From the NCBI RefSeq assembly GCF_900104775.1, contig NZ_FNSA01000003.1, forward strand, positions 3,224,001 through 3,288,000: a stretch of 64,000 nucleotides of DNA, read 5' to 3'. This document shows positions 9,371 to 22,798 of this stretch, one piece after another. Below the pieces are notes generated by a model. It ran no database searches. It was given only the letters and a program-made list of their open reading frames with translations, and had not been told where the DNA came from. How positions within the stretch are numbered: position 1 is the first letter of the stretch; every line of letters starts with the position of its first letter. The DNA is from Tsukamurella tyrosinosolvens (GTDB lineage Bacteria > Actinomycetota > Actinomycetes > Mycobacteriales > Mycobacteriaceae). The translations under genes and the position numbers were made by a program.

Positions 9371-10519
9371 ATGGCCGCACGCCGCCGCTCGAGCTGGATG
9401 AACGACGAGCTCGACGCCCTCCGCGACCTCGCGGACAAGTTCCTGGCGAAGGAACTCACCCCCAACATCGAGAAGTTCGCCGAGCAGCACCACGTCGATC
9501 GCGACCTTTGGAACAAGGCCGGCGAACTGGGCCTGCTGTGCCTGTCGATCCCCGAGGAGTACGGCGGCGGTGGCGGCGACTTCCGCCACGAGTCGGTGCT
9601 CATCGCCGCGCAGGCGCAGGCCTTCGACACCAGCTGGGGCGTCTCGCTGCACAACGGCATCGTCGCGCACTACATCCTCGCGTACGGCACCGAGGAGCAG
9701 AAGCAGGCCTGGCTGCCCAAGATGGCCTCCGGCGAGGCTGTCGGCGCCATCGCGATGACCGAGCCCGGCACCGGCTCGGACCTGCAGAACGTGAAGACCC
9801 GCGCCATCAAGACCGGCGGCGAGTACGTCATCAACGGCAGCAAGACCTTCATCACGAACGGCCAGCAGGCCGACATCGTGGTCCTGGTCTGCAAGACCAA
9901 CCCCGACGAGGGCGCCGCCGGCATCTCGCTGATCCTGGTCGAGGCCGACCGCGAGGGCTTCCGCAAGGGCAACATCCTCAACAAGATCGGCCAGAAGGGC
10001 CAGGACACCTCCGAGCTGTTCTTCGACGACGTGCACGTGCCCGTCGAGAACCTCCTCGGCACCCAGGAGGGCCAGGGCTTCTACCAGCTCATGCAGCAGC
10101 TGCCGCAGGAGCGCCTCATCATCGGCCAGGCCTGCGTCGCGGGCATGGAGGTCATCTTCGAGGAGACCCTGCGCTACACCAAGGAGCGGGAGGCCTTCGG
10201 CCGCCCCATCTTCGGTTTCCAGAACACCAAGTTCAAGCTCGCCGAGGCGCTCACCGAGACCACCATCGCGCGGGTCTTCGTGGACGACTGCATCGAGAAG
10301 CACGTCAAGGGCGAGCTCGACATCCCGACGGTGGCGATGGCGAAGTGGTGGACCTCGGACCGTGCCCAGGAGGTCGCGTCCGAGTGCCTGCAGCTGTTCG
10401 GCGGCTACGGCTACATGGCCGAGTACCCGGCGGCGCGCTTCTGGGTCGACAACCGCGTCCAGATGATCTACGCCGGCACCAACGAGATCATGAAGGAGAT
10501 CATCGCGCGCACGCTCTGA
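9371..10519 (+). CDS. Acyl-CoA dehydrogenase (LCAD/IVD-like active-site layout)
   Basis: A 382-residue FAD enzyme that introduces the alpha-beta double bond in acyl-CoA. The complete fold is present: IAMTEPGTGSDLQ, the GSKTFITNG strand, LFGGYGYMAEYP and the C-terminal GTNEIMKEII. The residue before GT in the last motif is Ala (YAGTNEIM), so the MCAD-type Glu is missing. E247 in LPQERL aligns with the catalytic Glu of long-chain and isovaleryl-CoA dehydrogenases and is probably the base. GAAAGGTGG provides the ribosome site. No partner oxidation genes adjoin, so chain-length preference is open. Confidence 0.92.
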   Translation: MAARRRSSWMNDELDALRDLADKFLAKELTPNIEKFAEQHHVDRDLWNKAGELGLLCLSIPEEYGGGGGDFRHESVLIAAQAQAFDTSWGVSLHNGIVAHYILAYGTEEQKQAWLPKMASGEAVGAIAMTEPGTGSDLQNVKTRAIKTGGEYVINGSKTFITNGQQADIVVLVCKTNPDEGAAGISLILVEADREGFRKGNILNKIGQKGQDTSELFFDDVHVPVENLLGTQEGQGFYQLMQQLPQERLIIGQACVAGMEVIFEETLRYTKEREAFGRPIFGFQNTKFKLAEALTETTIARVFVDDCIEKHVKGELDIPTVAMAKWWTSDRAQEVASECLQLFGGYGYMAEYPAARFWVDNRVQMIYAGTNEIMKEIIARTL

Positions 10520-10536
10520 GCGCACGAGATCCCCGG

Positions 10537-10572
10537 CGCCCGGGTGTCATCCGTTCGGATGTCACCCGGGCG
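10537..10572 (+). terminator. Hairpin terminator after the acyl-CoA dehydrogenase
   Basis: A 17-bp inverted repeat with one mismatch (left arm 10537-10553, right arm 10556-10572) and a two-base centre lies 17 bases after the stop, followed by TTCCCGTCT. The strong GC stem without a long T-run is typical of high-GC actinobacteria. Confidence 0.7.
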
Positions 10573-10661
10573 TTCCCGTCTCCGGAGTCTGGCTCATCAC
10601 GGCCGTTCCTGTCGGTCGATCCCGCTACGATCAGCGCAGCACGCAGCGGGAGGGGACGTCC

Positions 10662-12320
<1,659 letters not shown>

Positions 12321-12324
12321 CGCC

Positions 12325-12768
12325 TCAGCGCTGCAGCGGCGTCATCTTCCGCTGTGCGGCGGGGATCGCCAGCGCGAGCACGCCGCGCACGACGCCCTTC
12401 GCGATGTCGACGTTGTCGAAGTAGTCGCGCCACAGCACGATCCGGCCGTCCTGCACATCGAACCGGCCGCACACCCAGAACCGCACGCGCAGCGGACCCA
12501 CCCGCAGCTCGTCGATGCGCTCGGTGAGCACGAGGGCACCGTCGGACGCGATGGAGGTGACCTCGACGCCGAAGCCGAGGGCGGGGAGCGCGAGCAGCCG
12601 GATCACCCGGCCCGCGCGGTTCCGCCCGCGCAGGGTCGCCAGGCCCACGTTCGTGTAGACCACGTCCTCGTCGAAGGCTGCGACCGCCTCCTCGGCACGT
12701 CCGTCCTGCATATCGGCGAGGAAGGCCAGTACCGTCGCCTGTTCGTCCTGCACAACCACGTCAGTCAT
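12325..12768 (-). CDS. Limonene-1,2-epoxide hydrolase-like (SnoaL-fold) protein
   Basis: A 147-residue cone-fold protein. LTERIDEL supplies the Arg-x-Asp pair, and the later WRDYFD supplies the second acidic residue of the catalytic Asp-Arg-Asp triad of limonene epoxide hydrolase; M. tuberculosis EphG is of this type. Keeping all three residues favours an epoxide hydrolase over a non-catalytic NTF2-like protein, but the substrate is unknown. It converges on the kinase gene with only four bases between stops. Confidence 0.75.
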   Translation of the reverse strand: MTDVVVQDEQATVLAFLADMQDGRAEEAVAAFDEDVVYTNVGLATLRGRNRAGRVIRLLALPALGFGVEVTSIASDGALVLTERIDELRVGPLRVRFWVCGRFDVQDGRIVLWRDYFDNVDIAKGVVRGVLALAIPAAQRKMTPLQR

Positions 12769-12837
12769 GCGGCCGACAGTACCGCCGCGGGGCCGCCGAG
12801 TCCTCCGCCCTGGGGCGGAGAACTCGATGCGGAGAAG

Positions 12838-15591
12838 CTAGCCGGAGTTGCGCAGGGCGGTCGCGAGGCCGTTCATGGTCAGCAGGATGCCGCGCTGCAC
12901 CAGGGGGTCCTCGTCGCCCGAGCGGTACCTGCGCAGCAGCTCCACCTGCAGATGGTTGAGCGGCTCGAGGTACGGGAACCGGTTGAACACGGAGCGCTTG
13001 AGCGCGTGGTTGTCGGCGAGCAGGTCGTCGGTCTCGGTGATCGCGAAGTACATCTCGATGGTGCGGCGGTGCTCGTCGGCGATCTTGCCGAAGACGCGTT
13101 CCCGCAGCGCCGCGTCCGGCACGAGGTCCGCGTAGCGGGCGGCCAGACCGAGGTCCGACTTGGCGAGGACCTGCGCCATGTTGGAGAGCACCGACCGGAA
13201 GAAGGGCCACCGCCGGTACAGGTCGCGCAGTCGCTCCAGTCGCGCCGGTTCTCCCCCGATCCACGCCTCGAACGCCGTTCCGGTGCCGTAGAACCCGGGC
13301 AGCATGACGCGCGAGAGCGACCAGGCCATCACCCACGGGATCGCCCGCAGGTCCGAGATCTTCGACGTCTGCTTGCGCGAACTGGGGCGCGAACCGATGT
13401 TCAGCGAGCCGATCTCCTCCACGGGCGTGGAGGTCTTGAAGTACTCGACGAACCCGTCCGTGCGGTGCACGAGGTCGCCGTAGGCATCCCGGGCGAGGGC
13501 GGCGAGCTCGTCGAGGACCGCGTAGGCCTCCTCCGCGTCGTCGCCGAGGCCCTCGACGTCGAGCAGCGAGGACTCGAGGGTCGCCGCCACCAGGGACTCC
13601 AGGTTCCGCACGGCCAGTGCGGGTTCGGCGTACTTGGCCGCGATGATCTCGCCCTGCTCGGTGAGGCGCAGCGAGCCGCGGACGGCGCCCGGCGGCTGCG
13701 CGAGGATCGCGTCGTAGCTCGGCCCACCACCGCGGCCCACCGTGCCGCCGCGACCGTGGAAGAGCCGCAGCGTGATCCCGGCCTCGCGCGCCATCGCGAC
13801 GAGGTCGAGCTCGGCCCGGTACAGCGCCCAGTTGGCGGCGAGGTAGCCGCCGTCCTTATTGGAATCGCTGTAGCCCAGCATGATCTCCTGCAGTCCACCC
13901 TTGCCGTCGACCAGCGAGCGGTACGCCGGCACGGCGAACGCGGCGCGCATCGTGGCGGCGCCCTGCTGCAGGTCCTCGATGGTCTCGAAGAGCGGCACGA
14001 TGTTCACGGGACACTCGGCGCCACCGTCGGTGTCGGGCCGCAGCAGGCCCGCCTCCTTCAGCAGCACCGCGGCCTCGAGCAGATCCGAGACGGACGTGCA
14101 CATGGAGATGATGTAGTTCGGGATCGCCCGGGCGCCCAAGGATTCCACCGCGCGCGCCGCGGCGCGCAGCACGCCGAGCTCCTTGGTGGTCTGCTCGGAG
14201 AACGCAGCTCCCGGTCCCACGAGAGGGCGGCGCAGCCGCAGCTCTGCGGTGAGGAGACGGACGCGCTCGTCCTCGTCGAGGGCGGTGTAGTCGGGATGCA
14301 CGCCGGCCCAGGCGAAGAGCTCGGCGATGGTCTCCTCGTGCACGTCGGAGTTCTGCCGCATGTCGAGGCCGGAGAGGTGGAAGCCGAAGGTGTTCACGGC
14401 CTCCCGCAGCGCCTGCAGACGGTCGTCGGCGATGAGACCGTCGCCGCCGGCCCGCAGCGAGGAGTCCACGACGCCCAGGTCCGCGAGGAGCTCCGACGGT
14501 CCGCCGTAGGGCTCTGCCCCGATCTCGGCGCGCGCGTCCAGCTGCTCGTCGAGCAGGGCGTCGGCGGTCGCGGTGAGGCGCCCGCGGATGCCCCGCAGGG
14601 CGCGGCGGTAGGGCTCGTCGGCGCGCTTGGGCGAGTCGTCCCACGCGGCGAGGGTCAGCAGCTCGTCGGCGACGGTGGTGAGGCGCGAGCTGAGGGCGAG
14701 CTCCTGTTCGAGCTGCAGGAGCTCGCGCAGGTAGTGGCCGAGCGCGGTCGCCGCGGCCCGCCGGGACGCCATGGTGACCACCTCGTCGGTGACGTTCGGG
14801 TTGCCGTCGCGGTCGCCGCCGATCCACGAGCCGGGCCGCACGATGGGCTCGGACAGGAGGGGCGTTCCCGGGTAGAGCTCCCGCAGCCGGATCCGCGCCT
14901 CGCGGTTGATGGCGGGCATCACCTGCAGGAAGGCGGAGTCGAAGTAGCGCAGGCCGTTCTCGATCTCGTCCTGGATGCGCAGCCGCTCGAGCCGGACGAG
15001 GGCGGTGTCCCACAGCGTCAGGATCTGGCGCCGGAGCCCGACCTGCACCCGCTCCTCCTCGCGCGCGTCCAGCTGCGTGCGGTCGCGGTAGCGCATGAGC
15101 TCGGTGATCCGGTGCTGGGTGTCGAAGACGGTGCGCCGGCGGGTCTCGGTCGGGTGGGCGGTGATCACGGGCACGACGAGCGCGTGCCGGAGCGCCGCGG
15201 CGACGTCGGCACCGTCGAGCCCGGCGTCCTCCAGGAGTCCGTAGGTGTGGGCCAGCGACGAGGCCTGGGGCGGCTCGCCCGCGCGGACGTGGATGGCGCG
15301 GCGACGCTCGCGGTGCAGGTCCTCGGCGAGGTTGGCGAGGAGGGCGAAGTGCGAGAAGGCGCGGATGACCGGGATCGCCTCGGCGGTGGGCACGTCGGCG
15401 AACAGGGCGGCGAGCTGCTCGCGGTCCAGCTCGGACCGGCGGACGGCGAAGGACTCCTGGCGGGCCCGTTCGACGAGGTCGAAGATCTGTGGTCCGGCCT
15501 GTTCGCGGACGGTGTCGCCGAGGATCCCGCCCAGCAGCCGGATGTCGTCGCGGAGGGGTTCGGTGGCGGCGCGGCCCGGGTCACTGGTCAT
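12838..15591 (-). CDS. ppc: Phosphoenolpyruvate carboxylase
   Basis: This anaplerotic enzyme carboxylates PEP to oxaloacetate. The 917-residue length is typical of bacterial Ppc. Signature regions are [11 protein letters not shown] with the catalytic His, the substrate/effector motif [11 protein letters not shown], and the glycine-rich Arg loop [14 protein letters not shown]; it ends in the canonical RNSG. It follows the gap-pgk-tpiA-secG group on the same strand, separated by 139 bases that include a hairpin, so it probably has its own transcript. Confidence 0.97.
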   Translation of the reverse strand: MTSDPGRAATEPLRDDIRLLGGILGDTVREQAGPQIFDLVERARQESFAVRRSELDREQLAALFADVPTAEAIPVIRAFSHFALLANLAEDLHRERRRAIHVRAGEPPQASSLAHTYGLLEDAGLDGADVAAALRHALVVPVITAHPTETRRRTVFDTQHRITELMRYRDRTQLDAREEERVQVGLRRQILTLWDTALVRLERLRIQDEIENGLRYFDSAFLQVMPAINREARIRLRELYPGTPLLSEPIVRPGSWIGGDRDGNPNVTDEVVTMASRRAAATALGHYLRELLQLEQELALSSRLTTVADELLTLAAWDDSPKRADEPYRRALRGIRGRLTATADALLDEQLDARAEIGAEPYGGPSELLADLGVVDSSLRAGGDGLIADDRLQALREAVNTFGFHLSGLDMRQNSDVHEETIAELFAWAGVHPDYTALDEDERVRLLTAELRLRRPLVGPGAAFSEQTTKELGVLRAAARAVESLGARAIPNYIISMCTSVSDLLEAAVLLKEAGLLRPDTDGGAECPVNIVPLFETIEDLQQGAATMRAAFAVPAYRSLVDGKGGLQEIMLGYSDSNKDGGYLAANWALYRAELDLVAMAREAGITLRLFHGRGGTVGRGGGPSYDAILAQPPGAVRGSLRLTEQGEIIAAKYAEPALAVRNLESLVAATLESSLLDVEGLGDDAEEAYAVLDELAALARDAYGDLVHRTDGFVEYFKTSTPVEEIGSLNIGSRPSSRKQTSKISDLRAIPWVMAWSLSRVMLPGFYGTGTAFEAWIGGEPARLERLRDLYRRWPFFRSVLSNMAQVLAKSDLGLAARYADLVPDAALRERVFGKIADEHRRTIEMYFAITETDDLLADNHALKRSVFNRFPYLEPLNHLQVELLRRYRSGDEDPLVQRGILLTMNGLATALRNSG

Positions 15592-15677
15592 GCTGGGCAG
15601 TATTCCTACCGCCTGCTCAGATTTCGAGGTGAGCGCTCATATGGGCGGCCTGCCCGGCGGCGCCCGTCAACGACGAA

Positions 15678-15708
15678 GGCGCCCCGAACCCTGCGGGTTC
15701 GAGGCGCC
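15678..15708 (-). terminator. Hairpin terminator after secG
   Basis: A 14-bp inverted repeat with one mismatch (15678-15691 and 15695-15708) and a three-base loop lies 22 bases past the secG stop, followed on the minus strand by TTCGTCGTTG. It is well placed to end the gap-pgk-tpiA-secG transcript before ppc. Confidence 0.7.
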
Positions 15709-15730
15709 TCGCCAAAGTCGAGAGCGACGT

Positions 15731-15976
15731 CTAGGACGTCAGCTTGATGCTCAGCGTCACGCCGACGATGCACACCGTCCAGATGATGCCGACGAAGATC
15801 GTCACCCGGTCGAGGTTCTTCTCCACCACCGACGAGCCCGAGAGCGACGACTGCACGCCGCCGCCGAACAGCGACGAGAGGCCGCCGCCCTTACCGCGGT
15901 GGAGCAGGACGAGCACCACCAGCAGCAGGCTCAGCACGAGGATGGCGATCTTCAGCACCAGCTGCAATGTTTCCAC
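15731..15976 (-). CDS. secG: Preprotein translocase subunit SecG
   Basis: An 81-residue accessory subunit of the SecYEG channel. Two transmembrane helices (about 5-25 and 58-77) flank a Gly/Ser-rich loop containing the conserved GKGGGLSSLFGGG, followed by SSVVEKNLDR. The start is GTG at 15976. TACACT (15985-15990 on the minus strand) lies eight bases upstream, suggesting a separate leaderless or near-leaderless promoter in addition to read-through from tpiA. Confidence 0.93.
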   Translation of the reverse strand: METLQLVLKIAILVLSLLLVVLVLLHRGKGGGLSSLFGGGVQSSLSGSSVVEKNLDRVTIFVGIIWTVCIVGVTLSIKLTS

Positions 15977-15984
15977 GAGGATCC

Positions 15985-15990
15985 AGTGTA
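15985..15990 (-). promoter_or_regulatory. Candidate -10 element for secG
   Basis: TACACT matches the actinobacterial TANNNT -10 and ends eight bases before the GTG start, a distance expected for transcription beginning at or next to the start codon. No -35 is evident. Confidence 0.4.
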
Positions 15991-16034
15991 CCTTCCGGTC
16001 GGCGTCGGTCGATCAGGGCGTGCGGCGCGCCGAA

Positions 16035-16817
16035 CTACAGCGGTCCGCCAGCCGCGATGGCGCTGAGCGCGGCGAACTCGTCGGGCTTGAGCGAGGCACC
16101 GCCCACGAGGCCGCCGTCCACGTCGGGCTGCGCGACGAGCTCGCCCACGTTCTTGCTGGACACCGAGCCGCCGTAGAGCACGCGGATCCCTGCGGCGACC
16201 TCGGCGCCGCCCAGCTCGGCGACGGTGGCCCGCACCGCGGCGCACACCTCCTGCGCGTCCTGCGGGGTCGCCACCTTGCCGGTGCCGATCGCCCAGACGG
16301 GCTCATAGGCGATGACCGTCTTCGACAGTTCCTCCGCGGTGAGACCGGCGAGCGAGCCCTTGAGCTGCTCGACGTTGTACTCGACCTGGGTGCTCTGCTC
16401 ACGGATGTCGAGGCCCTCGCCGATGCACACGATCGGCGTCAGGCCGTGCCGCAGCGCCGCCCTGGTCTTGGCGAGCACGATCTCGTTCGTCTCGCCGTGG
16501 ATCGTCCGGCGCTCGCTGTGCCCGACGACCACGTAGGTGCAGCCGAGCTTGGCGAGGAAGGCACCGGAGATGTCGCCGGTGTAGGCGCCGGAGTCGTGCG
16601 GCGAGAGGTCCTGCGCGCCGTAGGTGATCTTCAGGTCGTCGCCGTCGACGGCCGTCTGCACCGAGCGCAGGTCGGTGAACGGCGGGATCACCGTCACGTC
16701 GACGTGCGCGAAGTACTTGTCCGGCAGGGCGAAGGCCAGCTTCTGCACCACCGCGATCGCCTCGAGGTGGTTGAGGTTCATCTTCCAGTTGCCGGCGATG
16801 AGCGGCTTACGGCTCAT
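16035..16817 (-). CDS. tpiA: Triosephosphate isomerase
   Basis: This interconverts dihydroxyacetone phosphate and glyceraldehyde-3-phosphate. The 260-residue TIM barrel has all catalytic residues: N10 and K12 in GNWKM, H100 in VVGHSERR, and E172 in the [11 protein letters not shown] signature that begins the flexible loop. Its ATG overlaps the pgk stop by four bases, so it is translationally coupled within the glycolytic operon. Confidence 0.97.
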   Translation of the reverse strand: MSRKPLIAGNWKMNLNHLEAIAVVQKLAFALPDKYFAHVDVTVIPPFTDLRSVQTAVDGDDLKITYGAQDLSPHDSGAYTGDISGAFLAKLGCTYVVVGHSERRTIHGETNEIVLAKTRAALRHGLTPIVCIGEGLDIREQSTQVEYNVEQLKGSLAGLTAEELSKTVIAYEPVWAIGTGKVATPQDAQEVCAAVRATVAELGGAEVAAGIRVLYGGSVSSKNVGELVAQPDVDGGLVGGASLKPDEFAALSAIAAGGPL

Positions 16818-18051
16818 GCGTCACCCCTTTCGAGCACCTTCAGCCCCGGGAGCTCCTTGCCCTCGAGGTACTCCAGCGAGGCACCGCCACCGGTGGAGAT
16901 GTGGCTGAAGCCGTCCTCGTCGAGGCCCAGCGTGCGCACGGCCGCGGCCGAGTCGCCGCCGCCCACCACGGTGAAGGCGCCGTTGCCGGTCGCCTTGATG
17001 ACCGCCTCCGCGACGGCCTTCGTGCCCGCCGCGAAGGCCGGGAACTCGAAGACTCCCATGGGGCCGTTCCAGAAGACCGTCTTGGCCTGGGTGAGCACGG
17101 CACCGAAGCGCTGCGTGGACTCGGGGCCGATGTCGAGGCCCATCCAGCCGTCTTCGATCGCGTCGGCGGCGACGGTCTTCGAGGCCGCGTCGGCGGCGAA
17201 GGCGTCGGCGACGACGACGTCGACCGGCAGGTGCAGGACGTCGCCGAACTCCTCGAGCAGCTGCTTGCAGATCTCGATCTGGTCCTCCTGCAGCAGCGAG
17301 GTGCCCACGGAGTAGCCCTGCGCGGCGAGGAAGGTGAAGGCCATGCCTCCGCCGATCACCAGGGTGTCGACCTTGGGCGCCAGCGCGCGGATGACGCCCA
17401 GCTTGTCGGAGACCTTGGAGCCGCCGAGGACCACGGCGTAGGGCCGGGACGGGTTCTCGGTCAGCTGCGCGAGGACGCGCACCTCGGCGTCGACGAGGCC
17501 GCCGGCGTACGCCGGGAGCAGCTTCGCGACGTCGAACACGGAGGCCTGCTTGCGGTGCACGACGCCGAAGCCGTCGGAGACGAAGGCGCCCTCGCCGGCG
17601 TGCGAGGAGACGTCGACGAGCTCGGCGAGGTCGCGCGCCAGCGCCTCGCGCTCGGCGTCGTCCTTGCTGGTCTCGCGCGGGTCGAAGCGCACGTTCTCGA
17701 GGAGGAGCACGTCGCCGTCCGTGAGGCCCTCGGCGCGCGCGAGCGCGTCCTGGCCCACGACGTCGCCCGCGAGCTGGACGTTGCGGCCCAGGCGCTCCGC
17801 CAGTTCCGCCGCGACGGGAGCGAGCGAGAACTTGGGGTCGGGCGTGCCCTTCGGCCGGCCGAGGTGCGCGGTGACGATCACCTTCGCGCCGGCCTCGGCG
17901 AGCGCCTTCAGCGTCGGCACCGAGGCGATGATGCGACCGGCGTCGGTGATGACGCCGGCGTCATCGAGCGGCACGTTCAGGTCGCTGCGGACCAGCACGG
18001 TGCGTCCTTCGACGCCCTCGGACAGCAGGTCGGAAAGAGTGGAAACGGTCA

Positions 18052-18052
<1 letters not shown>
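16814..18052 (-). CDS. pgk: Phosphoglycerate kinase
   Basis: This transfers phosphate from 1,3-bisphosphoglycerate to ADP. At 412 residues it is of normal length, with the N-terminal substrate motif VRSDLNVPL, the AHLGRP loop, the hinge region [10 protein letters not shown] and the nucleotide-binding GGGDSAAAV near the C-terminus. Its start shares one base with the gap stop and its stop overlaps the tpiA start, giving a tightly coupled gap-pgk-tpiA unit. Confidence 0.97.
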
Positions 18053-20191
<2,139 letters not shown>

Positions 20192-20248
20192 AGCTGGACC
20201 CTCCTAGGGAAAATATCGACTACATCGGATGGGAAAGGAAAAGGTTGA

Positions 20249-21211
20249 CTATTCGCGGTCCGAGAGTTCACTGTAGGCCACTTTCGCGATCGCGGCTGCC
20301 AGTGCCTCGGGGTCGTGCTGGTGCGTCCCGGGCACGCCGACGTCCACGAAGTGGGGCGTCGCACCCAGGAGCGCGGTGGCGCGGATGAGGTGCTCGCGTT
20401 CGGCGCCCGGGGGCACCGTCCGGGCGTCGACGAGGACGTCGTCGAAGCGCAGCCCGTCGGCATGGGCGGCCAGCACGTGCAGGTGTCGCTCGGGCGAGTA
20501 GCCCCCGGTCTCCTCGGGCTCGGGAGCCAGGTTGAGGATCAGTACCCGCCGCGCGGTCGTGCGCCGCAACGCGTCGACCTGCTCGGGCACGAGCACGTGC
20601 GGGATGACGGAGCTGAACCACGATCCGGGGCCGAGCGTGACCACGTCGGCGGCCAGGATCGCCTCGACCGCGTCGGTGCACGCCTCGGGGTGCGGGGGCA
20701 GCAGCCGGACCCGGCGCACGTGCCCCGGCGTCACGGCCACGGCGACCTGCCCGCGGATCACGCGCGACAGGCGGGGATCGTCCTCCAGCCCGGTCACGTC
20801 GGCCTCGATCCGCAAGGGCCCCGGCACCATCGGCAGGACGCGTCCCTGGACACCGAAGCGGTCGGCGATCGCGTCGAGCGCGTCGACGGGGTCGCCGAGG
20901 ACCTCGCACAGCCCCGCGAGGAGCAGGTTCCCGACGGGGTGCCCGGCCATTGCGCCGCCGCCTCCGAAGCGGTGCTGCAGGATCCCGGCCCAGAACTCGC
21001 CGCGGTCGTCGTCGGGCATGAGCGCCGCCAGCGCCATCCGCAGGTCGCCGGGCGGGATGATGCCGAGCTCGCTCCGCAGCCGGCCCGAGGATCCGCCGTC
21101 GTCGGCGACCGTCACGATGGCGGTGATCTCCGCGCCGAGGGCGCGGCCCGCCCGCAGGGTCGCGAACAGCCCGTGGCCGCCGCCGAGGGAGGCCAGTTTG
21201 AGCGCCGTCAT
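20249..21211 (-). CDS. yvcK: YvcK/CofD-family (GlmR-like) protein
   Basis: A 320-residue protein of the gluconeogenesis factor family: LASLGGGHGLFATLRAGR at the N-terminus, the nucleotide-binding VTVADDGGSSGRLR, and LAALMPDDDRGEF. Homologues (CuvA in M. tuberculosis, GlmR in Bacillus) bind UDP-sugars and connect carbon supply to cell-wall synthesis. The ATG at 21211 overlaps the rapZ stop by four bases. The open frame continues far upstream but only through rapZ. Confidence 0.94.
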   Translation of the reverse strand: MTALKLASLGGGHGLFATLRAGRALGAEITAIVTVADDGGSSGRLRSELGIIPPGDLRMALAALMPDDDRGEFWAGILQHRFGGGGAMAGHPVGNLLLAGLCEVLGDPVDALDAIADRFGVQGRVLPMVPGPLRIEADVTGLEDDPRLSRVIRGQVAVAVTPGHVRRVRLLPPHPEACTDAVEAILAADVVTLGPGSWFSSVIPHVLVPEQVDALRRTTARRVLILNLAPEPEETGGYSPERHLHVLAAHADGLRFDDVLVDARTVPPGAEREHLIRATALLGATPHFVDVGVPGTHQHDPEALAAAIAKVAYSELSDRE

Positions 21212-22137
21212 TCGAGCCCCAGATCCCGGTGCGCGGCACGGACTTCGATGCCCGGCCGGCCCGCGAGCCGGCGCACCAGCTCCTCGGTCATGGCGACGCT
21301 GCGGTGCTTGCCGCCGGTGCAGCCGATGCCCACGGTGAGGTAGGTCTTGCCCTCGCGGCGGTACCCGGCGAGCAGCGGATCGAGCAGCTGCGCGTAGGTG
21401 TCGAGGAAGTCGGACGCGCCCGGTTGCCCCAGCACGTAACCGGAGACCTCGTCGGTCAGCCCGTTGAGCGGGCGCAGCTCGGGCACCCAGAACGGGTTCG
21501 GGAGGAAGCGCACGTCGAGCACCATGTCGGCGTCCAGCAGGATGCCGTTCTTGAAGCCGAAGGATTCGACGGTGACGGTGATCGTGCCCGAGCGCAGCGT
21601 GCGGAAGGAGTTCTCGATCGTCTCGCGCAGCCGCGCCACCGAGAGGGTCGACGTGTCCAGCACCAGGTCGGCGGTGGAGCGGATGGGCTGCAGGATGCGC
21701 CGCTCGGCGGCGATGCCCTCGGCGAGGGTGCCGCTGCCCTGGAGCGGGTGTTTGCGGCGCACCTGCTCGAACCGGCGGATGAGGGTCTCGTCGGAGGCGT
21801 CGAGGAAGAGCACGCGGGGTTCGATGTCCTTCTCCGCCAACTCCCGCCGGATGTTCGCGAAGTCGCCGGTGAAGGTGCGGCTCCGCACGTCGGTCACGAT
21901 GCACAGGCGGTGGATCCGCGATTCGTCGGACAGCGAGATGTCGACCATGTTGCTGATCAGCGCGGGCGGCAGGTTGTCGGCGACGTACCAGCCGAGATCC
22001 TCGAGCACCTTGGCCGCCGTGCCCCGTCCGGCGCCGGACAGGCCGGTCACCAGGAGCACGTCCATGGGGCCGTCGCTGCGGTGTTCGCCGACGGTCCGCT
22101 CCTCGGCTCGGTCGTCCGGATTCCCGGTCGGGCGCAC
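21208..22137 (-). CDS. rapZ: RapZ-family nucleotide-binding protein
   Basis: A 309-residue protein with Walker A GLSGAGRGT (residues 32-40), the DNLPPALI motif, and the C-terminal GIGCTGGKHRSV element that in E. coli RapZ senses glucosamine-6-phosphate and supports RNA binding. In actinobacteria the RNA targets are unknown and GlmZ-type sRNAs are absent. GTG at 22137 follows AGGAGGAGG closely. In mycobacteria uvrC lies directly upstream; here about 8 kb of other genes separate them. Confidence 0.95.
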   Translation of the reverse strand: MRPTGNPDDRAEERTVGEHRSDGPMDVLLVTGLSGAGRGTAAKVLEDLGWYVADNLPPALISNMVDISLSDESRIHRLCIVTDVRSRTFTGDFANIRRELAEKDIEPRVLFLDASDETLIRRFEQVRRKHPLQGSGTLAEGIAAERRILQPIRSTADLVLDTSTLSVARLRETIENSFRTLRSGTITVTVESFGFKNGILLDADMVLDVRFLPNPFWVPELRPLNGLTDEVSGYVLGQPGASDFLDTYAQLLDPLLAGYRREGKTYLTVGIGCTGGKHRSVAMTEELVRRLAGRPGIEVRAAHRDLGLE

Positions 22138-22237
22138 GGAACCTCCTCCTGGCTCGTCGGTACCGCTCCAGCCTAGCCACCGCGGCCGGTTCCCGCGGTG
22201 GTCTCGACGGGCCGTCCACCCGCGACCGCCGACCGCC

Positions 22238-22243
22238 TAGAGT
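22238..22243 (+). promoter_or_regulatory. Candidate -10 of a leaderless promoter (M15 peptidase)
   Basis: TAGAGT fits TANNNT and ends seven bases before the GTG at 22251, so the transcript would start at or next to the start codon. No ribosome site lies between, in keeping with leaderless expression. Confidence 0.45.
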
Positions 22244-22250
22244 CGTCGTC

Positions 22251-22724
22251 GTGTCCGTCCCCCGTGCCGCCTCCGTGACCGCCGCCGCCCTCGCCGTCGC
22301 GGCGTCCGTGCTGGTGGCTCCGGCGGCGTCGGCGGAGACGGTGCCCGGCACCGCGGGTCTCGATCCGGCCCTCGCGGAGGCCTACTCGGCGGCGTACCGC
22401 GCCGCCGCCGCGAACGGCACGGTGCTCAGCATCACGTCGGGCAAGCGCTCCTGGGACCAGCAGCAGTGGCTGTGGCAAGACGGGCTCGCCCGGTACGGCT
22501 CCCCCGCGGAAGCCAGGCGGTGGGTGCTCCCGCCCGCCGAGTCCACCCACGTCAGCGGCGAGGCGATCGACGTCGGGCCGTGGCAGGGCGCCGCGTGGCT
22601 GGCGGCGAACGGGAACCGCTGGGGCCTGTGCCGCACGTTCGACAACGAGTGGTGGCACTTCGAACTCGCCACCCGCGCAGGTGGAGTGTGCCCGCCGACG
22701 GTGCCCGACGCCGCGCACCGCTGA
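22251..22724 (+). CDS. Secreted M15 (VanY-type) D-alanyl-D-alanine carboxypeptidase
   Basis: A 157-residue exported metallopeptidase that probably trims peptidoglycan stem peptides. A signal peptide (about 1-28, ending ASAET) precedes the zinc site: H100 and D107 in STHVSGEAIDV, with E133 and H136 in NEWWHFEL. C127 and the C-terminal Cys may form a disulfide. It is short, essentially only the catalytic domain, as in mycobacterial homologues. Divergent from rapZ. Confidence 0.9.
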   Translation: MSVPRAASVTAAALAVAASVLVAPAASAETVPGTAGLDPALAEAYSAAYRAAAANGTVLSITSGKRSWDQQQWLWQDGLARYGSPAEARRWVLPPAESTHVSGEAIDVGPWQGAAWLAANGNRWGLCRTFDNEWWHFELATRAGGVCPPTVPDAAHR

Positions 22725-22798
22725 CGTCTCGCCGAACCCTTCGCACCCCTCACGGGGCGGTGTTAGGTTTCGATGATCCGATTCCCGTGGAGGATGTC

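Noticed and set aside
12952-15747. Very long plus-strand open frame (931 codons) opposite ppc
   Set aside because: Low-complexity translation antisense to phosphoenolpyruvate carboxylase, which carries all its catalytic motifs.
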